Origin: Candidatus Hydrogenedentota bacterium
Lineage (GTDB): Bacteria; UBA8481; J006
Direction of reading: 5' to 3'
DNA: 64,000 nt
Assembly (NCBI GenBank): GCA_003697085.1
Contig: RFFU01000078.1
Span: forward strand, 47,680-111,679
Shown here piece by piece: positions 40,411 through 52,478 of this stretch (its first letter is position 1; every line of letters starts with the position of its first letter). The notes beneath the pieces are model-generated. The model did not search any database. It was not told the origin of the DNA and saw only the letters and a program-made list of their open reading frames with translations. A program made the position numbers and the translations under genes.

Positions 40411-42761
40411 CGCGTATCCCGCGGAACCTCGAGCCAAAGGGTTGCCAAGGGGGGCAGAGTCAATGTCGCCGAACAGGGAAGTCCGTGGGACGGTGATTCC
40501 ACGGCTTGGATGCCTCCTCCGTTCCCGACGTTGCTTCCGCCGTAGTACAAAGAATCGGTATTGAGAATTTCACGATAGAATCCCTTCCGCGGAAGCCCGA
40601 TCCGGTAATGGTGTCTCACGACCGGGGAAAAATTTCCGATCACGACCATTTCCCGTCCTGTGGACGGCGAAATTCTTCGAAAGGCGATCGTGTTCGTGTC
40701 CGCGCCGTGGGTATCGATCCATTGAAATCCGGCCGGATCATTGTCCCGCTCCCAAAGTTCCGGCGACGCCAGATAATGCCGATTGAGATCCCGAACGAGG
40801 TTGAAGACGCCCCGGTGCGGCGCCCAGTCCAGCAGGCTCCAATCCAGCGCTTGGTAATACCGCCACTCCCTCCTTTGCGCAAACTCGTTCCCCATAAAAA
40901 GCAACTTCTTCCCCGGATGACTCCACATGTACGCATAAAGCGCTCTCAAATTCGCAAATTTCTGCCACTCGTCGCCCGGCATCTTGCCCAAAAGCGACCC
41001 CTTTCCGTGGACGACCTCGTCGTGGGAGAACGGGAGGATGAAATTCTCGTTCCAAGCATAGACCAACCCGAAGGTAAGGTTGTCATGGTGATAACGCCTG
41101 AAGATCGGATCGAGGTGAAAGTAATGGAGAGTGTCGTGCATCCATCCCATATTCCATTTGAAGGTAAACCCGAGTCCCCCCAAATAGGTCGGGCGGCTCA
41201 CACCCGGCCATGCCGTCGATTCCTCCGCGATCATCATCGCGCCGGGAAACCGTTCGTGCGCGATCTCATTGAGGCGTTTGAGGAATTCGACGGCATCGAG
41301 GTTCTCTCGTCCCCCGTACCGGTTCGGTACCCACTCACCGGGTTTTCTCGAATAGTCGAGGTAGAGCATCGAGGCGACGGCATCGATTCGCAAACCGTCC
41401 GCGTGAAACTCCTTGAGCCAATAGAGCGCATTGGCGAAGAGAAAATTTTGAACCTCCTTCCGCCCATAATTGAATATGAATGTATTCCAGTCCGGATGCT
41501 CGCCTTGCCGCGGATCGAGGTGTTCATAAAGCGCCGTGCCGTCGAAGCGACCGAGCGCAAAGCCGTCCTTCGGAAAATGAGCCGGCACCCAATCCAGAAT
41601 CACTCCGATCCCGCGCGAATGAAGATGATCGATGAAAAAGCGGAAATCGTCCGGGTCCCCATACCGGCTCGTCGGAGCGAAATAGCCGGTGACCTGATAG
41701 CCCCACGATCCGTCGAACGGGTACTCCATCACCGGCAGCAGTTCGACGTGGGTGAAACCGAGATGGGAGAGGTAATCGCCCAACTCCGGCGCCAGTTCCC
41801 GGTAACTCAGCGGACGGCCGCCTTCTTCCTCACGTCGCCGCCAGGAACCGAGATGCATCTCGTAAATCGTCATCGGCGTTCCCAACGGGTCCCGCTTTCG
41901 TCTCGCCGCCATCCAGTCGTCGTCGGTGAATCGATACCGCGAATGAAAAACGCATGAAGCACGCTTCGGAGGATGTTCGGCGTATCGCGCATAGGGGTCC
42001 GCCTTCTGAAACACATCCCCCTCCCGCGTCCGAATTTCGTATTTGTAAAGCACGCCGGGTTTCAAATCCGGAATAAAAATTTCCCGAATACCCGAGGCCC
42101 CCAACGGCCGCATTACGTGGTAACGAGCGTCCCAGTCGTTCCACTCGCCCACCACGCTCACCCCGGCCGCGTTCGGTGCCCAAACGGCGAAAGACACTCC
42201 TCGCACGTTATCGACACGGCGGTAATGCGCTCCCAACTTCTCGTAGATCCGCTCATGCCTTCCTTCCGCGAGAAAATAGAGATCGAGTTCCCCTACTGTC
42301 GGAAGAAAGGCATAGGGATCGCGGATCGAAAAGCGCGTTCCGTCCGCGCGCTCGATCTCGAGACGGTACCGAAAGAGTGTTTTCCGGCGCGGCAAGGCCG
42401 CCTCGAAAAAGCCCCACTCATGGCATTTCAACATCGGAACACGCCGTACCCGCGACTTCTCCTCGATCAGCAACTTCATCGAGACGGCATCCGGCCGATA
42501 GGCGCGTACGATGACCCCGGCCGAGGTGGGGTGGATGCCGAGAACGGAATGAGGATCGGGGTGGTTGAGCGAAAGAATCCGCCCGATTTCGTGCACCGAC
42601 ACGGTGGCTTCGACAAGGAGGCGCAGAGGTGGCCGCCGCCGAAGACGCCGCTTTTTTCCGGCCTTCCGCGCGGTCCTGGATCCGACGTAAACCCGCGTCG
42701 TCCGCCGCAGCGGTCGCTGCGGATCATTCCTCCCCCGCCGCGCCTTTCCCTCTCTCTTCAC
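40407..42761 (-). CDS. glgB: 1,4-alpha-glucan branching enzyme
   Basis: 784 residues, GH13. An N-terminal carbohydrate-binding region precedes the catalytic barrel, whose nucleophile is in LRIDAVASM, acid/base in IAEEST and transition-state aspartate in FSHDEV. A basic extension of about 40 residues starts the protein. It makes alpha-1,6 branches in glycogen. It overlaps treZ by 4 bases (ATGA), forming a treY-treZ-glgB operon that would convert linear maltodextrin either into branched glucan or into trehalose. Confidence 0.96.
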   Translation of the reverse strand: MKREGKARRGRNDPQRPLRRTTRVYVGSRTARKAGKKRRLRRRPPLRLLVEATVSVHEIGRILSLNHPDPHSVLGIHPTSAGVIVRAYRPDAVSMKLLIEEKSRVRRVPMLKCHEWGFFEAALPRRKTLFRYRLEIERADGTRFSIRDPYAFLPTVGELDLYFLAEGRHERIYEKLGAHYRRVDNVRGVSFAVWAPNAAGVSVVGEWNDWDARYHVMRPLGASGIREIFIPDLKPGVLYKYEIRTREGDVFQKADPYARYAEHPPKRASCVFHSRYRFTDDDWMAARRKRDPLGTPMTIYEMHLGSWRRREEEGGRPLSYRELAPELGDYLSHLGFTHVELLPVMEYPFDGSWGYQVTGYFAPTSRYGDPDDFRFFIDHLHSRGIGVILDWVPAHFPKDGFALGRFDGTALYEHLDPRQGEHPDWNTFIFNYGRKEVQNFLFANALYWLKEFHADGLRIDAVASMLYLDYSRKPGEWVPNRYGGRENLDAVEFLKRLNEIAHERFPGAMMIAEESTAWPGVSRPTYLGGLGFTFKWNMGWMHDTLHYFHLDPIFRRYHHDNLTFGLVYAWNENFILPFSHDEVVHGKGSLLGKMPGDEWQKFANLRALYAYMWSHPGKKLLFMGNEFAQRREWRYYQALDWSLLDWAPHRGVFNLVRDLNRHYLASPELWERDNDPAGFQWIDTHGADTNTIAFRRISPSTGREMVVIGNFSPVVRHHYRIGLPRKGFYREILNTDSLYYGGSNVGNGGGIQAVESPSHGLPCSATLTLPPLATLWLEVPRDTR

Positions 42762-44656
42762 GCGATCTCTCCTTCGCCGGAATTCCGCTGTATATAGATA
42801 ACCGCCGTCCGCGGTGCAAGCGAAACTTCCTTCTCACGCTCCGCCGTCTCTGGAAATCGGATTCGGAACGGCCCCTCGGGAATCCACCCGCTTCCCCCGT
42901 AACGTTCTTCCTCCGAACAGAGCACCGGCTCCCACCGCCCCGGCAATCGGGGCCACGGTAGGATCCCTTCCTTCTCCGAAAAATTGGCGGCGGTCACGGC
43001 AAACCCCGTTTCTCGATCCCCCAACAGAACCAAGCACCACGATTCATCCTCATCTCCGATCACCGTACATCTCCGCCGGTCGCAGGAAGCCAAGACCGGA
43101 ATCCGCCGGCGCAACCGCAACAGGTCGCGCACGAGATTCCGGTGATGCGCGCCGGGGGGACGCAACGACGCGGAACGATCCAAGCGACAGAGAGCAAACG
43201 TCTCCGGATCGCTTGGATCCGGAGGGGCCTCCCGAAAGAGTCCGGCGTATTCTCTCGCCCGACCGATTCGAATCCTCTCGAGAAGCGCCGCGTCCGGATA
43301 ATCGACGAAATAATGAAACGGCGCCCGCTCCCCATACTCCTGCCCCATAAAAAGCATTGGAAGGTACGGCGCCGTCAGTAAGATCACCGTGGAGCAACGA
43401 AGAAGCGCCGGCTCCAGCAACTCCACCTCCCGCCTCCCCCCCGATGCGTTCGCCACTTGATCATGATTCTGTGTGAAGATCACGAAACGCTTCCCCGAAC
43501 AATCACCGGGAGACCGACCGTGCCGTCGCCCTCGATACCTGGAATACTGCCCCGTAAAGACATACCCCTCCGAAAGCGCCTGCGCCAGTTCCTGCAACGA
43601 CCCGAAATCCTGGAAGTACCCGGAACGATCTCCCGTCAGGTAGGTCCTCAGCGAATGGTGGAAATCGTCGTTCCACTGTGCATCCAGACCGTACCCTCCC
43701 TTGGAAGAAGGGCGTATCACGCGGGGATCGTTCCGGTCCGACTCAGCGATCAAATACGCCTTTCTCCCCAGTCGGTCCGCCTCCGAATGAAAGCGTTCCG
43801 CCAATTCCTCGAGAAACGGATACGCACTCCGGTCGAAGATCGCGTGGACGGCGTCGAGCCGAAGAGCGTCCACGTGATAATCGCGCAACCACATCAGCGC
43901 ATTCTCGATGAAGTACGCCCTGACCGCGTCTGAACCGGGGCCGTCGAAATTAATCGCGTGCCCCCAGGGCGTACGATAGCGATCCGTAAAGTAGGGGGCA
44001 CAGAGCGGAAGAACATTTCCCATCGGGCCCAGATGGTTGTAAACGACGTCGAGGACGAGGCAGAGACCGTGAGCGTGACAGGCGTCCGCCAGCGCCGCAA
44101 ATCCACGCGGTCCGCCGTAGGAAGCCTGCACCGCATAGGGAAACACCCCGTCGTAACCCCAATTCCTCTCTCCCGGAAACGCCGCGATCGGCATCACTTC
44201 GACGGCCGTCACGCCAATGTCCGCCAGCGACGGCAGAGCCTCGATGATCCCCTCGAATCTTCCGGAAGGCGAAAAGAGCCCGGTGTGAACCTCGTAGAAG
44301 ACGTATTCCTCCAGCGGTCGTCCGCTCCATTCCCCGTCCGTCCACGAAAAATTTTCCGGGGCTACGACCTCCGAATCCCCCTCCACACCCTCCGGTTGAA
44401 ACCGCGAAGCAGGATCGGGCAGGAGGATCTTCTCGTCGCCGAGAAACTTGTAACGAAACCCCTCTTCCACCCCGGAAAGCGTAACTCCGTGCCAGCCGTC
44501 CCCGAGCGGTTCGAGCGGAATCGGAGATCTCTGCTTCAGAGCCGGCACGAGGCTGACCGAAGAGAAGGAGGGCGCCCAAATTTGAAACCGCGTTCCTTCT
44601 CCAACCCGCACCGCGCCGTGCAACGGAAGCGGAGGTGTATCGAACGGCTCGTTCAT
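42758..44656 (-). CDS. treZ: Malto-oligosyltrehalose trehalohydrolase
   Basis: About 632 residues from the ATG at 44656, which gives an ATGA overlap with treY; five codons upstream is a less likely GTG. GH13 subfamily with an N-terminal beta domain. Catalytic motifs are [20 protein letters not shown] and FTQNHDQ. The YNHLGPMGN and GPGSDAVR segments are characteristic of TreZ. It releases trehalose from maltooligosyl trehalose made by TreY. Confidence 0.94.
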   Translation of the reverse strand: MNEPFDTPPLPLHGAVRVGEGTRFQIWAPSFSSVSLVPALKQRSPIPLEPLGDGWHGVTLSGVEEGFRYKFLGDEKILLPDPASRFQPEGVEGDSEVVAPENFSWTDGEWSGRPLEEYVFYEVHTGLFSPSGRFEGIIEALPSLADIGVTAVEVMPIAAFPGERNWGYDGVFPYAVQASYGGPRGFAALADACHAHGLCLVLDVVYNHLGPMGNVLPLCAPYFTDRYRTPWGHAINFDGPGSDAVRAYFIENALMWLRDYHVDALRLDAVHAIFDRSAYPFLEELAERFHSEADRLGRKAYLIAESDRNDPRVIRPSSKGGYGLDAQWNDDFHHSLRTYLTGDRSGYFQDFGSLQELAQALSEGYVFTGQYSRYRGRRHGRSPGDCSGKRFVIFTQNHDQVANASGGRREVELLEPALLRCSTVILLTAPYLPMLFMGQEYGERAPFHYFVDYPDAALLERIRIGRAREYAGLFREAPPDPSDPETFALCRLDRSASLRPPGAHHRNLVRDLLRLRRRIPVLASCDRRRCTVIGDEDESWCLVLLGDRETGFAVTAANFSEKEGILPWPRLPGRWEPVLCSEEERYGGSGWIPEGPFRIRFPETAEREKEVSLAPRTAVIYIQRNSGEGEIA

Positions 44657-47535
44657 CCTTCGTGATACCACAACGCAACGGGCAGATCCGAGAAAAGCCG
44701 CGCGGCCTCGAGACTAGCGACGCCTGGAGGGACGTCCTTCTTCCATCCACTCAAGACATCCGTCCAACCGCCCGCGGGAAGATCCTCGGAAAACGTCAAC
44801 CGTGTGTCTCCCCAGAACCTCTCTCCGATGGGAAGTGTCTCCGCCGCGCCCGCGCGTAACGGATGGCGCAAAACCGCGCAGAGAACCGTTTCCCGCACCG
44901 CGGAACGAATGAAACCAACGATGTGCGTCTCTTTCTCTCCGGATGAATCCGCGGGGCGGTAACCGCCCTCTTGAAAAGGAAGCGGATGTTCCCTTCGAAA
45001 TCGTAGTCCGGATCGCATCAGAAACAATTTTATCCGCCCATCGAATCGCGACGCCAATAATTCCGAGAGGGACTCCTTCCGGAGAGGCAAAGTGGGAAGA
45101 TCGCGCAACAGTGCTTTCCGAAGCTTAAAATCGACGGGACGGCGGTTGTCCGGATCGACAAGAGAAAAGTCCCAGAGTTCCGTTCCGCGATAGAAATCGG
45201 GAATTCCGGGAGCCGCAATCTTGAGAAGGAGTCCGGACAACGAATTCCAGATTCCGGATTCTTGGAGTGGGCGCGCAAAACGCACGATCGATGTACGGAA
45301 CCCCTCCTCTCCATCGTCGGAAAGCGTTTTGTCCACAAAACGCTCCAAGGCCGCTTCGTATTCCACGTTCGGATGAATCCAACTCGACCGAATCTTCGCC
45401 TCGCGAACCGCCTTGCGGAGGTATTCCTTGATCCGACCGCGGAAAGCATCATTGATTTCGGTTTCCGAGAAAGGAAGCGTTCCGATCAGGGTCTGATAAT
45501 AAAGATATTCATCGTTTCGGCTCGGATATTCCTCTCCTTCGACGAGCACCTTCCAGCGCCGGTTCCGTTCCATCCACGCCGCGCAAGCCCTATGCCACTC
45601 CGAAGGAATCTCAGAAAGCGCATTGATCCTGGCGCGGACATCCTCCGATCGTTTCGTGTCATGCGTAGAGGCGGCATTCAAGGTGAACGGTGTTTCCCGG
45701 GCCCGCTTCGCGAGAAACTCGTGAAACTCGTCCAACCCCACGCCGAAGGAGCGCGGTTCACCTCCAACCTCGTTGAGCGATGCGAGCGGAAACGCGCGGT
45801 AGAAGGCCGTGTCCTCGACCCCCTTCGCCATCACGGGAGCCGTCAATTGCTGGAACCGCATCACGAATCGCCGAACCTCCTCCCGAAATCCCTCTTCCGC
45901 CTCTTCCCCTTCCAACAACAACAGCCGTTCGATGAAGGCGTAAATACTCGGATCGACCGCGGGGTTGAGCATTCGAGCCGTACGGACGGCCGTCCGTATG
46001 GCCGCTCGATCTTCTTCCCGAACCACCCGACACCGGGCGTCGATGTAACTCCGATAGACAGGAAAAGAAACGATGATCTCCGTCAAGGCCTCCCGGAGCC
46101 CCCGCGGAGTGAAATCCCGCGAGGCCCGGCCCCGCTTTGCGATTCGCAGGAGCAGATTGGCCAGGACCTGAAGTTCACTGCTCAATGTCACGTCCAGGAT
46201 CAGGGTTCGAGATTCCCTCGAGATCCGCGGAAAGTTCGAGGAACCTCCGGTCAAGCGGTAGTAAAGATCACGAAAGGCTCCCTGGGCGTCGCGGACAACC
46301 TGTATCCCGTCCGCGTGATACAGGAAATCATAGCCCGTCGTTCCGTGCACCGGCCACGAGTCGCACAGTCTCTCCCGCGGCGACAAGATCTTCTCCACCA
46401 CGACGAAAAGAGCGTCTTCCGCCCTCTTGCTCGATCCGCTCCCCGCCAAGAGCCGCTCCCGCTCCCCCTGAATCCGCTCCAGGTACCCCTTGGGATCGTT
46501 GAGGCCGTCGATATGATCGATCCGAAGTCCCGTCACCAACCCCCTCGCAATCCACTCCAGAATCTTCGCGTGGGTTGCGTGGAACACTTCCGGGTCCTCC
46601 ACGCGAATCGCCGCCAGATCGTTGACATCGAAAAATCGGCGGTAATTGATCTCCTCCGCCGCCACGTGCCAAAAACTCAAGCGGTACGCCTGATCCGATA
46701 ACAAGCGTTCAAGGCGATTGAAACTCCGCGGCCGTCCCGGCACCCCGTTCAGTTCAGCCAATGCGGATTCGAGCACCGATGACAGGGTCGGGTTCCCTTG
46801 GAAAATCTCCCGAAGCCGCGCGACGCACTCCTCCTTCAATTCCCCTCGCGCTCCAACGAGCTCCCGATCCGTCTCCCAAGGCCGCGCCGTCCGCCGGATT
46901 CTCTCGTGGAGAGAAGAAATATCTCGGAACACGGCGTCTTCAGGCGATAGGACTCGCCTCGCCCGTCGCAGAAGGATCGAAAGCGGAATCGCCCAGGAAC
47001 GAAGCGCAAGCGGCAGGATACGTTCGTCACAGCGAAGACGAAAAGCCCCGTCGTCCCACACCACCCGGATCCGTCCCGACTCCAGAACCCTTCCAAACTG
47101 ATCGTCGAGGATCGGAAGAAGCACGCGCCCTCGCATGTCCGGGAGGTCCGACTCCCAATCGATATCGAAATAATGCGCATATCGACTTCCCGGACCGTTC
47201 TCCAGAACGTCTTCCCACCAAGGATTCGCTCCTCCACCGATCCCCATATGATTGGGAACGACATCGAGAAGCAATCCCATTCCGCGCCGGCGAAGATCCT
47301 CCGTCAGATGAAGGAAGGATGCGTCGCCGCCGAGTTCCGGATTGATGCGATCGTGGCGGACAATGTCGTAGCCATGCCGACTTCCGGGAACCGGTTCGAG
47401 AAGCGGCGAAGCGTAAAGGTCCGTGATTCCGAGTTCCTGAAGATAATCGAGAAGGTTCCGAGCGTCGTTCAGCGTGAACTCCGGAGAAAACTGGAGCCGG
47501 TACGTCGCTCCGGGGATTCTCGACGGCCGCCTCAA
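44653..47535 (-). CDS. treY: Maltooligosyl trehalose synthase
   Basis: 960 residues, the long GH13 type. The N-terminal TYRLQF and HGYDIVRHD blocks and the LRIDHIDGL motif are diagnostic, with [11 protein letters not shown]-like sequence (here [11 protein letters not shown]) in the middle. It isomerises the terminal alpha-1,4 bond of maltodextrins to alpha,alpha-1,1. The start is a TTG with GGGAG six bases upstream and lies 97 bases after the neighbouring epimerase gene, so the tre operon probably has its own promoter there. Confidence 0.95.
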   Translation of the reverse strand: MRRPSRIPGATYRLQFSPEFTLNDARNLLDYLQELGITDLYASPLLEPVPGSRHGYDIVRHDRINPELGGDASFLHLTEDLRRRGMGLLLDVVPNHMGIGGGANPWWEDVLENGPGSRYAHYFDIDWESDLPDMRGRVLLPILDDQFGRVLESGRIRVVWDDGAFRLRCDERILPLALRSWAIPLSILLRRARRVLSPEDAVFRDISSLHERIRRTARPWETDRELVGARGELKEECVARLREIFQGNPTLSSVLESALAELNGVPGRPRSFNRLERLLSDQAYRLSFWHVAAEEINYRRFFDVNDLAAIRVEDPEVFHATHAKILEWIARGLVTGLRIDHIDGLNDPKGYLERIQGERERLLAGSGSSKRAEDALFVVVEKILSPRERLCDSWPVHGTTGYDFLYHADGIQVVRDAQGAFRDLYYRLTGGSSNFPRISRESRTLILDVTLSSELQVLANLLLRIAKRGRASRDFTPRGLREALTEIIVSFPVYRSYIDARCRVVREEDRAAIRTAVRTARMLNPAVDPSIYAFIERLLLLEGEEAEEGFREEVRRFVMRFQQLTAPVMAKGVEDTAFYRAFPLASLNEVGGEPRSFGVGLDEFHEFLAKRARETPFTLNAASTHDTKRSEDVRARINALSEIPSEWHRACAAWMERNRRWKVLVEGEEYPSRNDEYLYYQTLIGTLPFSETEINDAFRGRIKEYLRKAVREAKIRSSWIHPNVEYEAALERFVDKTLSDDGEEGFRTSIVRFARPLQESGIWNSLSGLLLKIAAPGIPDFYRGTELWDFSLVDPDNRRPVDFKLRKALLRDLPTLPLRKESLSELLASRFDGRIKLFLMRSGLRFRREHPLPFQEGGYRPADSSGEKETHIVGFIRSAVRETVLCAVLRHPLRAGAAETLPIGERFWGDTRLTFSEDLPAGGWTDVLSGWKKDVPPGVASLEAARLFSDLPVALWYHEG

Positions 47536-47632
47536 TTTATCTCCCTTGCCTTCCCCTTCGCCTCCAAGAAATGGCCGCGGATTTTGGAAATCGAGTCGGC
47601 GCGAACGTCTTCGCCCTCCTCCTCACGTTCGT

Positions 47633-48658
47633 TCACTCCGCTTCTTCGAAGATCGCACGCCCATTCGGCATCTGGAAAGCGCCACTCCCCCTATCTTCGC
47701 CGGAAAATCTTTGATAGTAATCCTCGATCGTCTTGCGGAGCCCTTCGCGAAAATCGGTCTTTGCCGTCCAGCCAAACCGTTGCCGGGCACTGGTGGCATC
47801 CACGCAACGCCTTGGTTGACCGTCCGGCTTGGTCTCGTCCCAAACGATCTTCCCTTCGTACTTGATCAAATAAGCAATCTCCTCGGCCAATTCTCGAATC
47901 GAGATTTCCCGATTGCAGCCGAGATTCACCGGATCCGGACTGTCGTATCTCTCGAGAGCCGTCACCAGCCCCTCGGCGCAATCCTCCACGTAAAGAAACT
48001 CCCGCGTAGGCCGTCCCGAGCCCCACGCCACAACCTCCCTCGCTCCGTTTCGTTTCGCCTCCGCGATCTTTCGGATCAAGGCCGGAATCACGTGGCTCCG
48101 CTCCGGCTCGAAATGGTCCCCCGGTCCGTAGAGATTCACCGGCATCAGGAAGATGGACCTCAGGCCGTACTGACTCCGATAGGCATTGGCGAGGACGTGA
48201 AGCGTCTTCTTGGCGATCCCGTAGGGCGCGTTCGTCTCCTCAGGATATCCGTTCCAGAGATCATCCTCCCGAAACGGAAGAGGAACGATCTTGGGATAAC
48301 AACAAATCGTTCCCGTAATGAGAAGTTTACGGACACTGAAACGGCGGGACTCCTCGATCACGTGCGCTCCCATCATCAGGTTTTCGTAACAGAAACGCCC
48401 GGGTTCCGCGCGGTTGGCGCCGATCCCGCCCACGACCGCGGCCAAATGAATCACGAGATCCGGGCGCGTTCGGTCGAAAAGTTCGGAACACCGCCGCGCC
48501 TTGGTCAGATCGTACTCAGAGCGGCGCGGAACAACTATCTCGGCCGTCCCCCGCCGCTTCAATTCCGCCACCACGTGGCGCCCGAGAAACCCCGAGCCCC
48601 CCGTCACCAACACCCGCGACCGGCGGAGATCGATTTCTTCCGTTGCGCTTCGCGTCAT
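47633..48658 (-). CDS. GDP-L-fucose synthase-like NAD-dependent epimerase/reductase
   Basis: 341 residues from the ATG at 48658; a longer frame adds about 95 residues of translated intergenic sequence. The Rossmann motif TGGSGFLG is near residues 18-25. The catalytic pair is Tyr and Lys in YGIAKK, preceded by the CCYPK segment characteristic of GDP-fucose synthase (usually S-C-I-Y-P-K). Substrate would be GDP-4-keto-6-deoxymannose, from GDP-mannose via a dehydratase that is not in the window. Length and motifs favour Fcl/WcaG over other epimerases. Confidence 0.85.
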   Translation of the reverse strand: MTRSATEEIDLRRSRVLVTGGSGFLGRHVVAELKRRGTAEIVVPRRSEYDLTKARRCSELFDRTRPDLVIHLAAVVGGIGANRAEPGRFCYENLMMGAHVIEESRRFSVRKLLITGTICCYPKIVPLPFREDDLWNGYPEETNAPYGIAKKTLHVLANAYRSQYGLRSIFLMPVNLYGPGDHFEPERSHVIPALIRKIAEAKRNGAREVVAWGSGRPTREFLYVEDCAEGLVTALERYDSPDPVNLGCNREISIRELAEEIAYLIKYEGKIVWDETKPDGQPRRCVDATSARQRFGWTAKTDFREGLRKTIEDYYQRFSGEDRGSGAFQMPNGRAIFEEAE

Positions 48659-48738
48659 ACCGACTTTATACACTCTTCTTCCCGGTCCGCAAAGAGCAAC
48701 GCGTACTCCACCGGAACGTCGTGCCCTCTTCCGGCCCT

Positions 48739-50094
48739 TCAGCGAATCTCTACGATCTTTCCGTCTTTTCTTTTCGGGACGCCGACAATGATTCCCTGTC
48801 TTTGAAAGAAGCGCCCGAAATACTCCCGCTCCATCGGTAACAACTGACTCGTCCAGATTTCGGGATCGAGAAATTTTCTTTTGAAGGAAGGGGGGGCGTA
48901 CCGGACCGCGGCCATCGCCGCGGGAAAAGTACGAAAATACCATTGCGCCTCGGAACCGTTGGTCTCCGCCAGTTTCGAAAATTCCACCGCGTAACGCCGG
49001 GTCCGTGGCGTGTTCCAGTTATAGGGGAAAGCGGGCTGAAAATAGAGCGACAGGATCCACAGATACGAAAGAAGCATTCCTCCGAGAACAATCCACCGCA
49101 AAAACCTTACTTTGATCTTCGCTAGACCCAAGCCGCTCAAAAGAACCAATAAGAGCGACGAGGGAAAGAACGCACGATAGGTAAAGCCGCTGTCGATAAA
49201 GAACTGGACGGGATAGTAGAAGGCAAGCGGTGAAAGCGCGCCCACAAAAAGCCTTCGTTCCCACGAACGCTTCTTCTCCCGCAATCCACCGAGAAGAAAG
49301 AGCAATCCCGCGCTTCCCAGTGCTGTAGCGGTAAGTATGGCGAGGCGAATTCGCGGCCGCGTCGTCAGGGCGTTACCGGCCAGGCTCTGTTTCAAAAAGA
49401 CGATTGCCGTGTGAGGCGTCAAGCGATCGAAGGTATGTGCGCCGGGATGGGAACGGGAATAATACAGTGCGGGAAGAAGCCAAAGAAGAACGATACCGAA
49501 GCCGCACAACAGCGGAACGGCTCTCTCCTTCCACCGCCGACGAAGCGCTTCCCACAGCAGCCACGGAAAATAGAAGATCGCGTAGGGAAAGGTATAAAAG
49601 GCGGCCGCCGGCAGAAGCATCCACCCCCAAAAACTCAACCGCTCCGAAAGAACCAAGAGAATCATAAGCGTTACGAGCAAGCCATAAAGGGCGTACATCC
49701 GAACCTCGCGACTCCAATAGACGGCCAGAGGATTTAAGGCCAGAAGAAGCCCCACGAGCCCTCCCTCTCGAATTCCACGCCGCCGGATCACGAAATGCGT
49801 GAGAATCCCGACTGTTGTAATCCCAAAGAGAACAGAAGGAAGTCGAAAAGCGATATCCGAGGCATCGGCTGGAAGAAACGAAATGAGGAGAAAATACAGC
49901 GGCGCGTGCGGTAATGTCGTGGAAGGCCAAAAGATCTCACTTCTCGGCGTTATCGCAAAGGCATAGGAGAAGAGTTCGTCGAGCCAAAGTTCGCGCTGGC
50001 CGAGAAACAGCAACCGCGCCACGGCCGCCACCCCCAGAACGATCAGGAAAACCGTTCCGGCTGAACGATGAGGGCCTCCCGCTTCCCTACTCAA
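48739..50094 (-). CDS. GT-C/GT39-like membrane glycosyltransferase
   Basis: 451 residues with about 10-11 transmembrane helices. The first extracytoplasmic loop carries LWLDELFS with Asp39 and Glu40, the acidic pair of ArnT/PMT-like enzymes; a later loop has the family-typical HAPLYFLL. It probably transfers a sugar from a polyprenyl-phosphate carrier to an envelope or glycan target. The start overlaps the end of the upstream methyltransferase gene by 8 bases, so both are co-expressed. Confidence 0.8.
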   Translation of the reverse strand: MSREAGGPHRSAGTVFLIVLGVAAVARLLFLGQRELWLDELFSYAFAITPRSEIFWPSTTLPHAPLYFLLISFLPADASDIAFRLPSVLFGITTVGILTHFVIRRRGIREGGLVGLLLALNPLAVYWSREVRMYALYGLLVTLMILLVLSERLSFWGWMLLPAAAFYTFPYAIFYFPWLLWEALRRRWKERAVPLLCGFGIVLLWLLPALYYSRSHPGAHTFDRLTPHTAIVFLKQSLAGNALTTRPRIRLAILTATALGSAGLLFLLGGLREKKRSWERRLFVGALSPLAFYYPVQFFIDSGFTYRAFFPSSLLLVLLSGLGLAKIKVRFLRWIVLGGMLLSYLWILSLYFQPAFPYNWNTPRTRRYAVEFSKLAETNGSEAQWYFRTFPAAMAAVRYAPPSFKRKFLDPEIWTSQLLPMEREYFGRFFQRQGIIVGVPKRKDGKIVEIR

Positions 50095-50668
50095 AACGCC
50101 AAATCCCCAAGAGATCCCTCCCTAAATTCCGAACCTCCGTCACCCCGTGCCGTTCCCACAATTCTCTCAGTTCCCTTTCCGTGAACCGCGTCTCCACCGG
50201 CCCTTCTCCGTAGTCGGTCAATTCGGCCGCCAGCCATCGCACTATCTTCCAACGATGTGATGCAACGTTTCTTACCGGTTCGAGAATCGAAAGAATCTTT
50301 GCCTTCCGACGAGCCTGGTCAACCAAAGATTCTAAAAACGCAGGAAATTGATAGAGCGAGTCGAGCAGCAGCACGACGTCGCACAGCGGGAACGCGTATT
50401 CGCGGACATCGGCCTTCTCCGCTGAGAGTCCCCGCCTTCGAGCATACCGCACGAAAGTTTCGTTTATGTCAACAGCATGATAGGAAACCTCTTTCCGCAC
50501 CAAGGCTTCTTCGTAAACCGCACAGTCGCCCGCGCAGAGATCGATCACGGACGCCCCTTCCTCGACCATTTCCGCAAGCACCTCGAATCGTTTCCCGTAA
50601 TCCCGCCCGTACAGAATCCTCATCACCATTCGATAAAGCCACGGTGAACGATAAATGGGAGACGTCAT
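50087..50668 (-). CDS. Class I SAM-dependent methyltransferase
   Basis: 193 residues. Motif I reads VIDLCAGDCAVYE (about 41-53), with an acidic residue after the next strand in HAVDINE and a motif IV-like DVVLLLDS. The fold is a minimal Rossmann methyltransferase with no recognition domain. The substrate is unknown. The following GT-C gene overlaps its end by 8 bases, which suggests glycan or glycolipid methylation. Confidence 0.75.
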   Translation of the reverse strand: MTSPIYRSPWLYRMVMRILYGRDYGKRFEVLAEMVEEGASVIDLCAGDCAVYEEALVRKEVSYHAVDINETFVRYARRRGLSAEKADVREYAFPLCDVVLLLDSLYQFPAFLESLVDQARRKAKILSILEPVRNVASHRWKIVRWLAAELTDYGEGPVETRFTERELRELWERHGVTEVRNLGRDLLGIWRFE

Positions 50669-50883
50669 CCGGAAAACCGCTCCTTTCCTTTCCCGGCCCC
50701 CCGCGAATCGTCCGCATCACGGTTACTCGTTTTCGGCCCCCGCTTCCAGCGTATCCCTCGAAAGTGCTGAGTCTTTACCATTCTCACTCTTGCTTCTTTC
50801 TCTCCCCCTTTTTTCGTTCCGTTTCTCCCCGTACTCGTTTAAATTCTAACTGGAAAAATGTACAGCGCACATCCAAAACGTCG

Positions 50884-50960
50884 GAATTCGCGGAGAGCGC
50901 GGAAGAAATGAAGAACCACGACATTCCACGGAATACGCGAACGGGTAAGACCCGCGAAAC
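50884..50960. repeat. CCGTGG/CTCCGCG-type word array, reverse orientation
   Basis: Read as reverse complement, this stretch shows TTCCGTGGAA, GTCGTGGTTC, TTCCGCGCTCTCCGCG and similar 9-10 base words, matching the array at 37179-37285 in word and order. It fills part of the 364-base divergent spacer between the methyltransferase and the family 2 glycosyltransferase; the rest of that spacer shows no gene. Confidence 0.65.
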
Positions 50961-51032
50961 AGACAGAGAATTTGGGAAAGTCGCAAAGAGAGGATGGAAG
51001 AGAAACTCTTCTCTCCGTCCTGGTTGTGAGCG

Positions 51033-51797
51033 ATGAAGCCTGACCTCTCCCTCGTGATCGCCTGTTATCGCGACGCAAACCATCTCGAACGCAATGTCAT
51101 TCAGATTCGCGATCTTCTCGCCGCAACCCGATGGAAGGTCGAGTGGATTTTCGTCGAGGATGCTGGAGAAGATGGTTCGCTCGAGATCATCCGCCGACTG
51201 GCAAAGGAGACCGTTCCGGGGGCCAAGATGATTTTTCACGAGAAAAACTCCGGCCGCGGAAAGGCCGTGCGCGATGGATTCGCCGTCGCAAACGGCCGGG
51301 TTCTGGGCTTCATCGACATCGATCTGGCCGTCGGTCCCGTTTATATTCCTTTGATGGTTCACCGAATCCTTCACGATGGATACGATGTCGCCGTCGCCTG
51401 GCGCATCTATCGAACATCCTTTCATCCCTCCAACCTCGTCCGGGATTTCCTCTCCTACGGCTACCGGCTTCTCACAAGAATCGTTCTTTCCCTCCCCTTT
51501 CACGATACGGAAGCCGGCTACAAGTTCTTTCGAGCCGAATGCCTTCCCGACCTCCTCCGACACGCCACCAATCCCGGTTGGTTCTGGGATACCGAATTGA
51601 TGCTCTATTCCCATCTGCTTGGACTGAAGGTGATCGAGGAACCCTGCCTCTATCGTCGCGACAAGGATAAAGCCTCCACCGTCCATATCTTCGCTGACAC
51701 CTTTCACTACCTAAAAAACCTCCACCACCTCCGGAAAAGGGGTCATTCTTCCAATTTGTCAATTTCGCGATCTCCAGAGCCCCGGCATAAAGATTGA
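51033..51797 (+). CDS. Family 2 glycosyltransferase (dolichyl-phosphate-mannose-synthase-like)
   Basis: 254 residues, a GT-A fold. LSLVIACYRD starts the nucleotide-binding domain, VEDAGEDGS carries the second acidic group, and the metal-binding DxD is in FIDIDLA. HDTEAGYKFF and an arginine-rich RRDKDKAS near the end are typical of enzymes that charge polyprenyl phosphate. Such a donor would serve the GT-C transferases nearby. No C-terminal membrane helices are present. Confidence 0.85.
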   Translation: MKPDLSLVIACYRDANHLERNVIQIRDLLAATRWKVEWIFVEDAGEDGSLEIIRRLAKETVPGAKMIFHEKNSGRGKAVRDGFAVANGRVLGFIDIDLAVGPVYIPLMVHRILHDGYDVAVAWRIYRTSFHPSNLVRDFLSYGYRLLTRIVLSLPFHDTEAGYKFFRAECLPDLLRHATNPGWFWDTELMLYSHLLGLKVIEEPCLYRRDKDKASTVHIFADTFHYLKNLHHLRKRGHSSNLSISRSPEPRHKD

Positions 51798-52360
51798 TTC
51801 CCTTCTCCTACGGGCTCCCAGTAGTGACACTCGAGGACTTCTCCGCCGCAATTCTCCTTTCTTCAACCCGACCGCTTCACGTGCTGTTTCCCAATCTTCA
51901 AAATCTCTTAGAAGCGGTTTCATAAGTACCGTTATGACCTCGGAAATACTGAAATTCCAAAAAGGCAGAAAACCTTATAAAACGATTTCTAGAACGATCT
52001 GAAATAATTTGAAATTTTTTGAAACATCTTGTTGACAACGTCGGAAAAAGGACGGTAACTTCTTTCTGCGTGGAACATTTCCGCATTTCTCGCGCGAAGA
52101 ATCGGCTCCTTGCCTTTAAAAGCCGGAATCAGAAAAGAAATGAGCGGTGAATGCGGGTGGACCATGTGGCATTAGATTTCGAAAAGAATGTATTTGAGTT
52201 CGCTGCTTTTTTACGCCGCAGACTTCGTTTCGAAGGCCGCGCAATGAACTTCAGGGTCCTGTTCGGGTCCGGACGGAACCTTACTCCCGCCCGCATTCCC
52301 GTTTGATTTGCGAGCGGCCCGTGGAAAAAGAACAAAGACACCGTGGTGGAGAAGAATAGT
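51798..52360. other. AT-rich gene-free stretch
   Basis: About 560 bases with no supportable gene. Between roughly 51900 and 52060 the composition is markedly more AT-rich than the surroundings, with repeated TGAAAT words and phased short A/T tracts. A TTGACA at 52032-52037 followed 18 bases later by TAACTT is a possible plus-strand promoter with no gene downstream on that strand. Confidence 0.45.
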
Positions 52361-52391
52361 AAAAAAAGAAAGGGCCTGCTCCCGCAAGCCC
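52361..52391 (-). terminator. Rho-independent terminator of the H1-like gene
   Basis: On the minus strand GGGCTTGC-GGGA-GCAGGCCC forms an 8-bp stem (one G-U pair) with a 4-base loop and is followed by TTTCTTTTTTT. It lies about 90 bases past the stop of the small lysine-rich gene. Confidence 0.85.
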
Positions 52392-52478
52392 TCGTCTTCT
52401 CTTCCCTCCAGTTTGATACCTTTGGGAAGAATCCGCACGACGGATTTTCTCGACGAAAATCCGCCGTGTCATTCCGAA

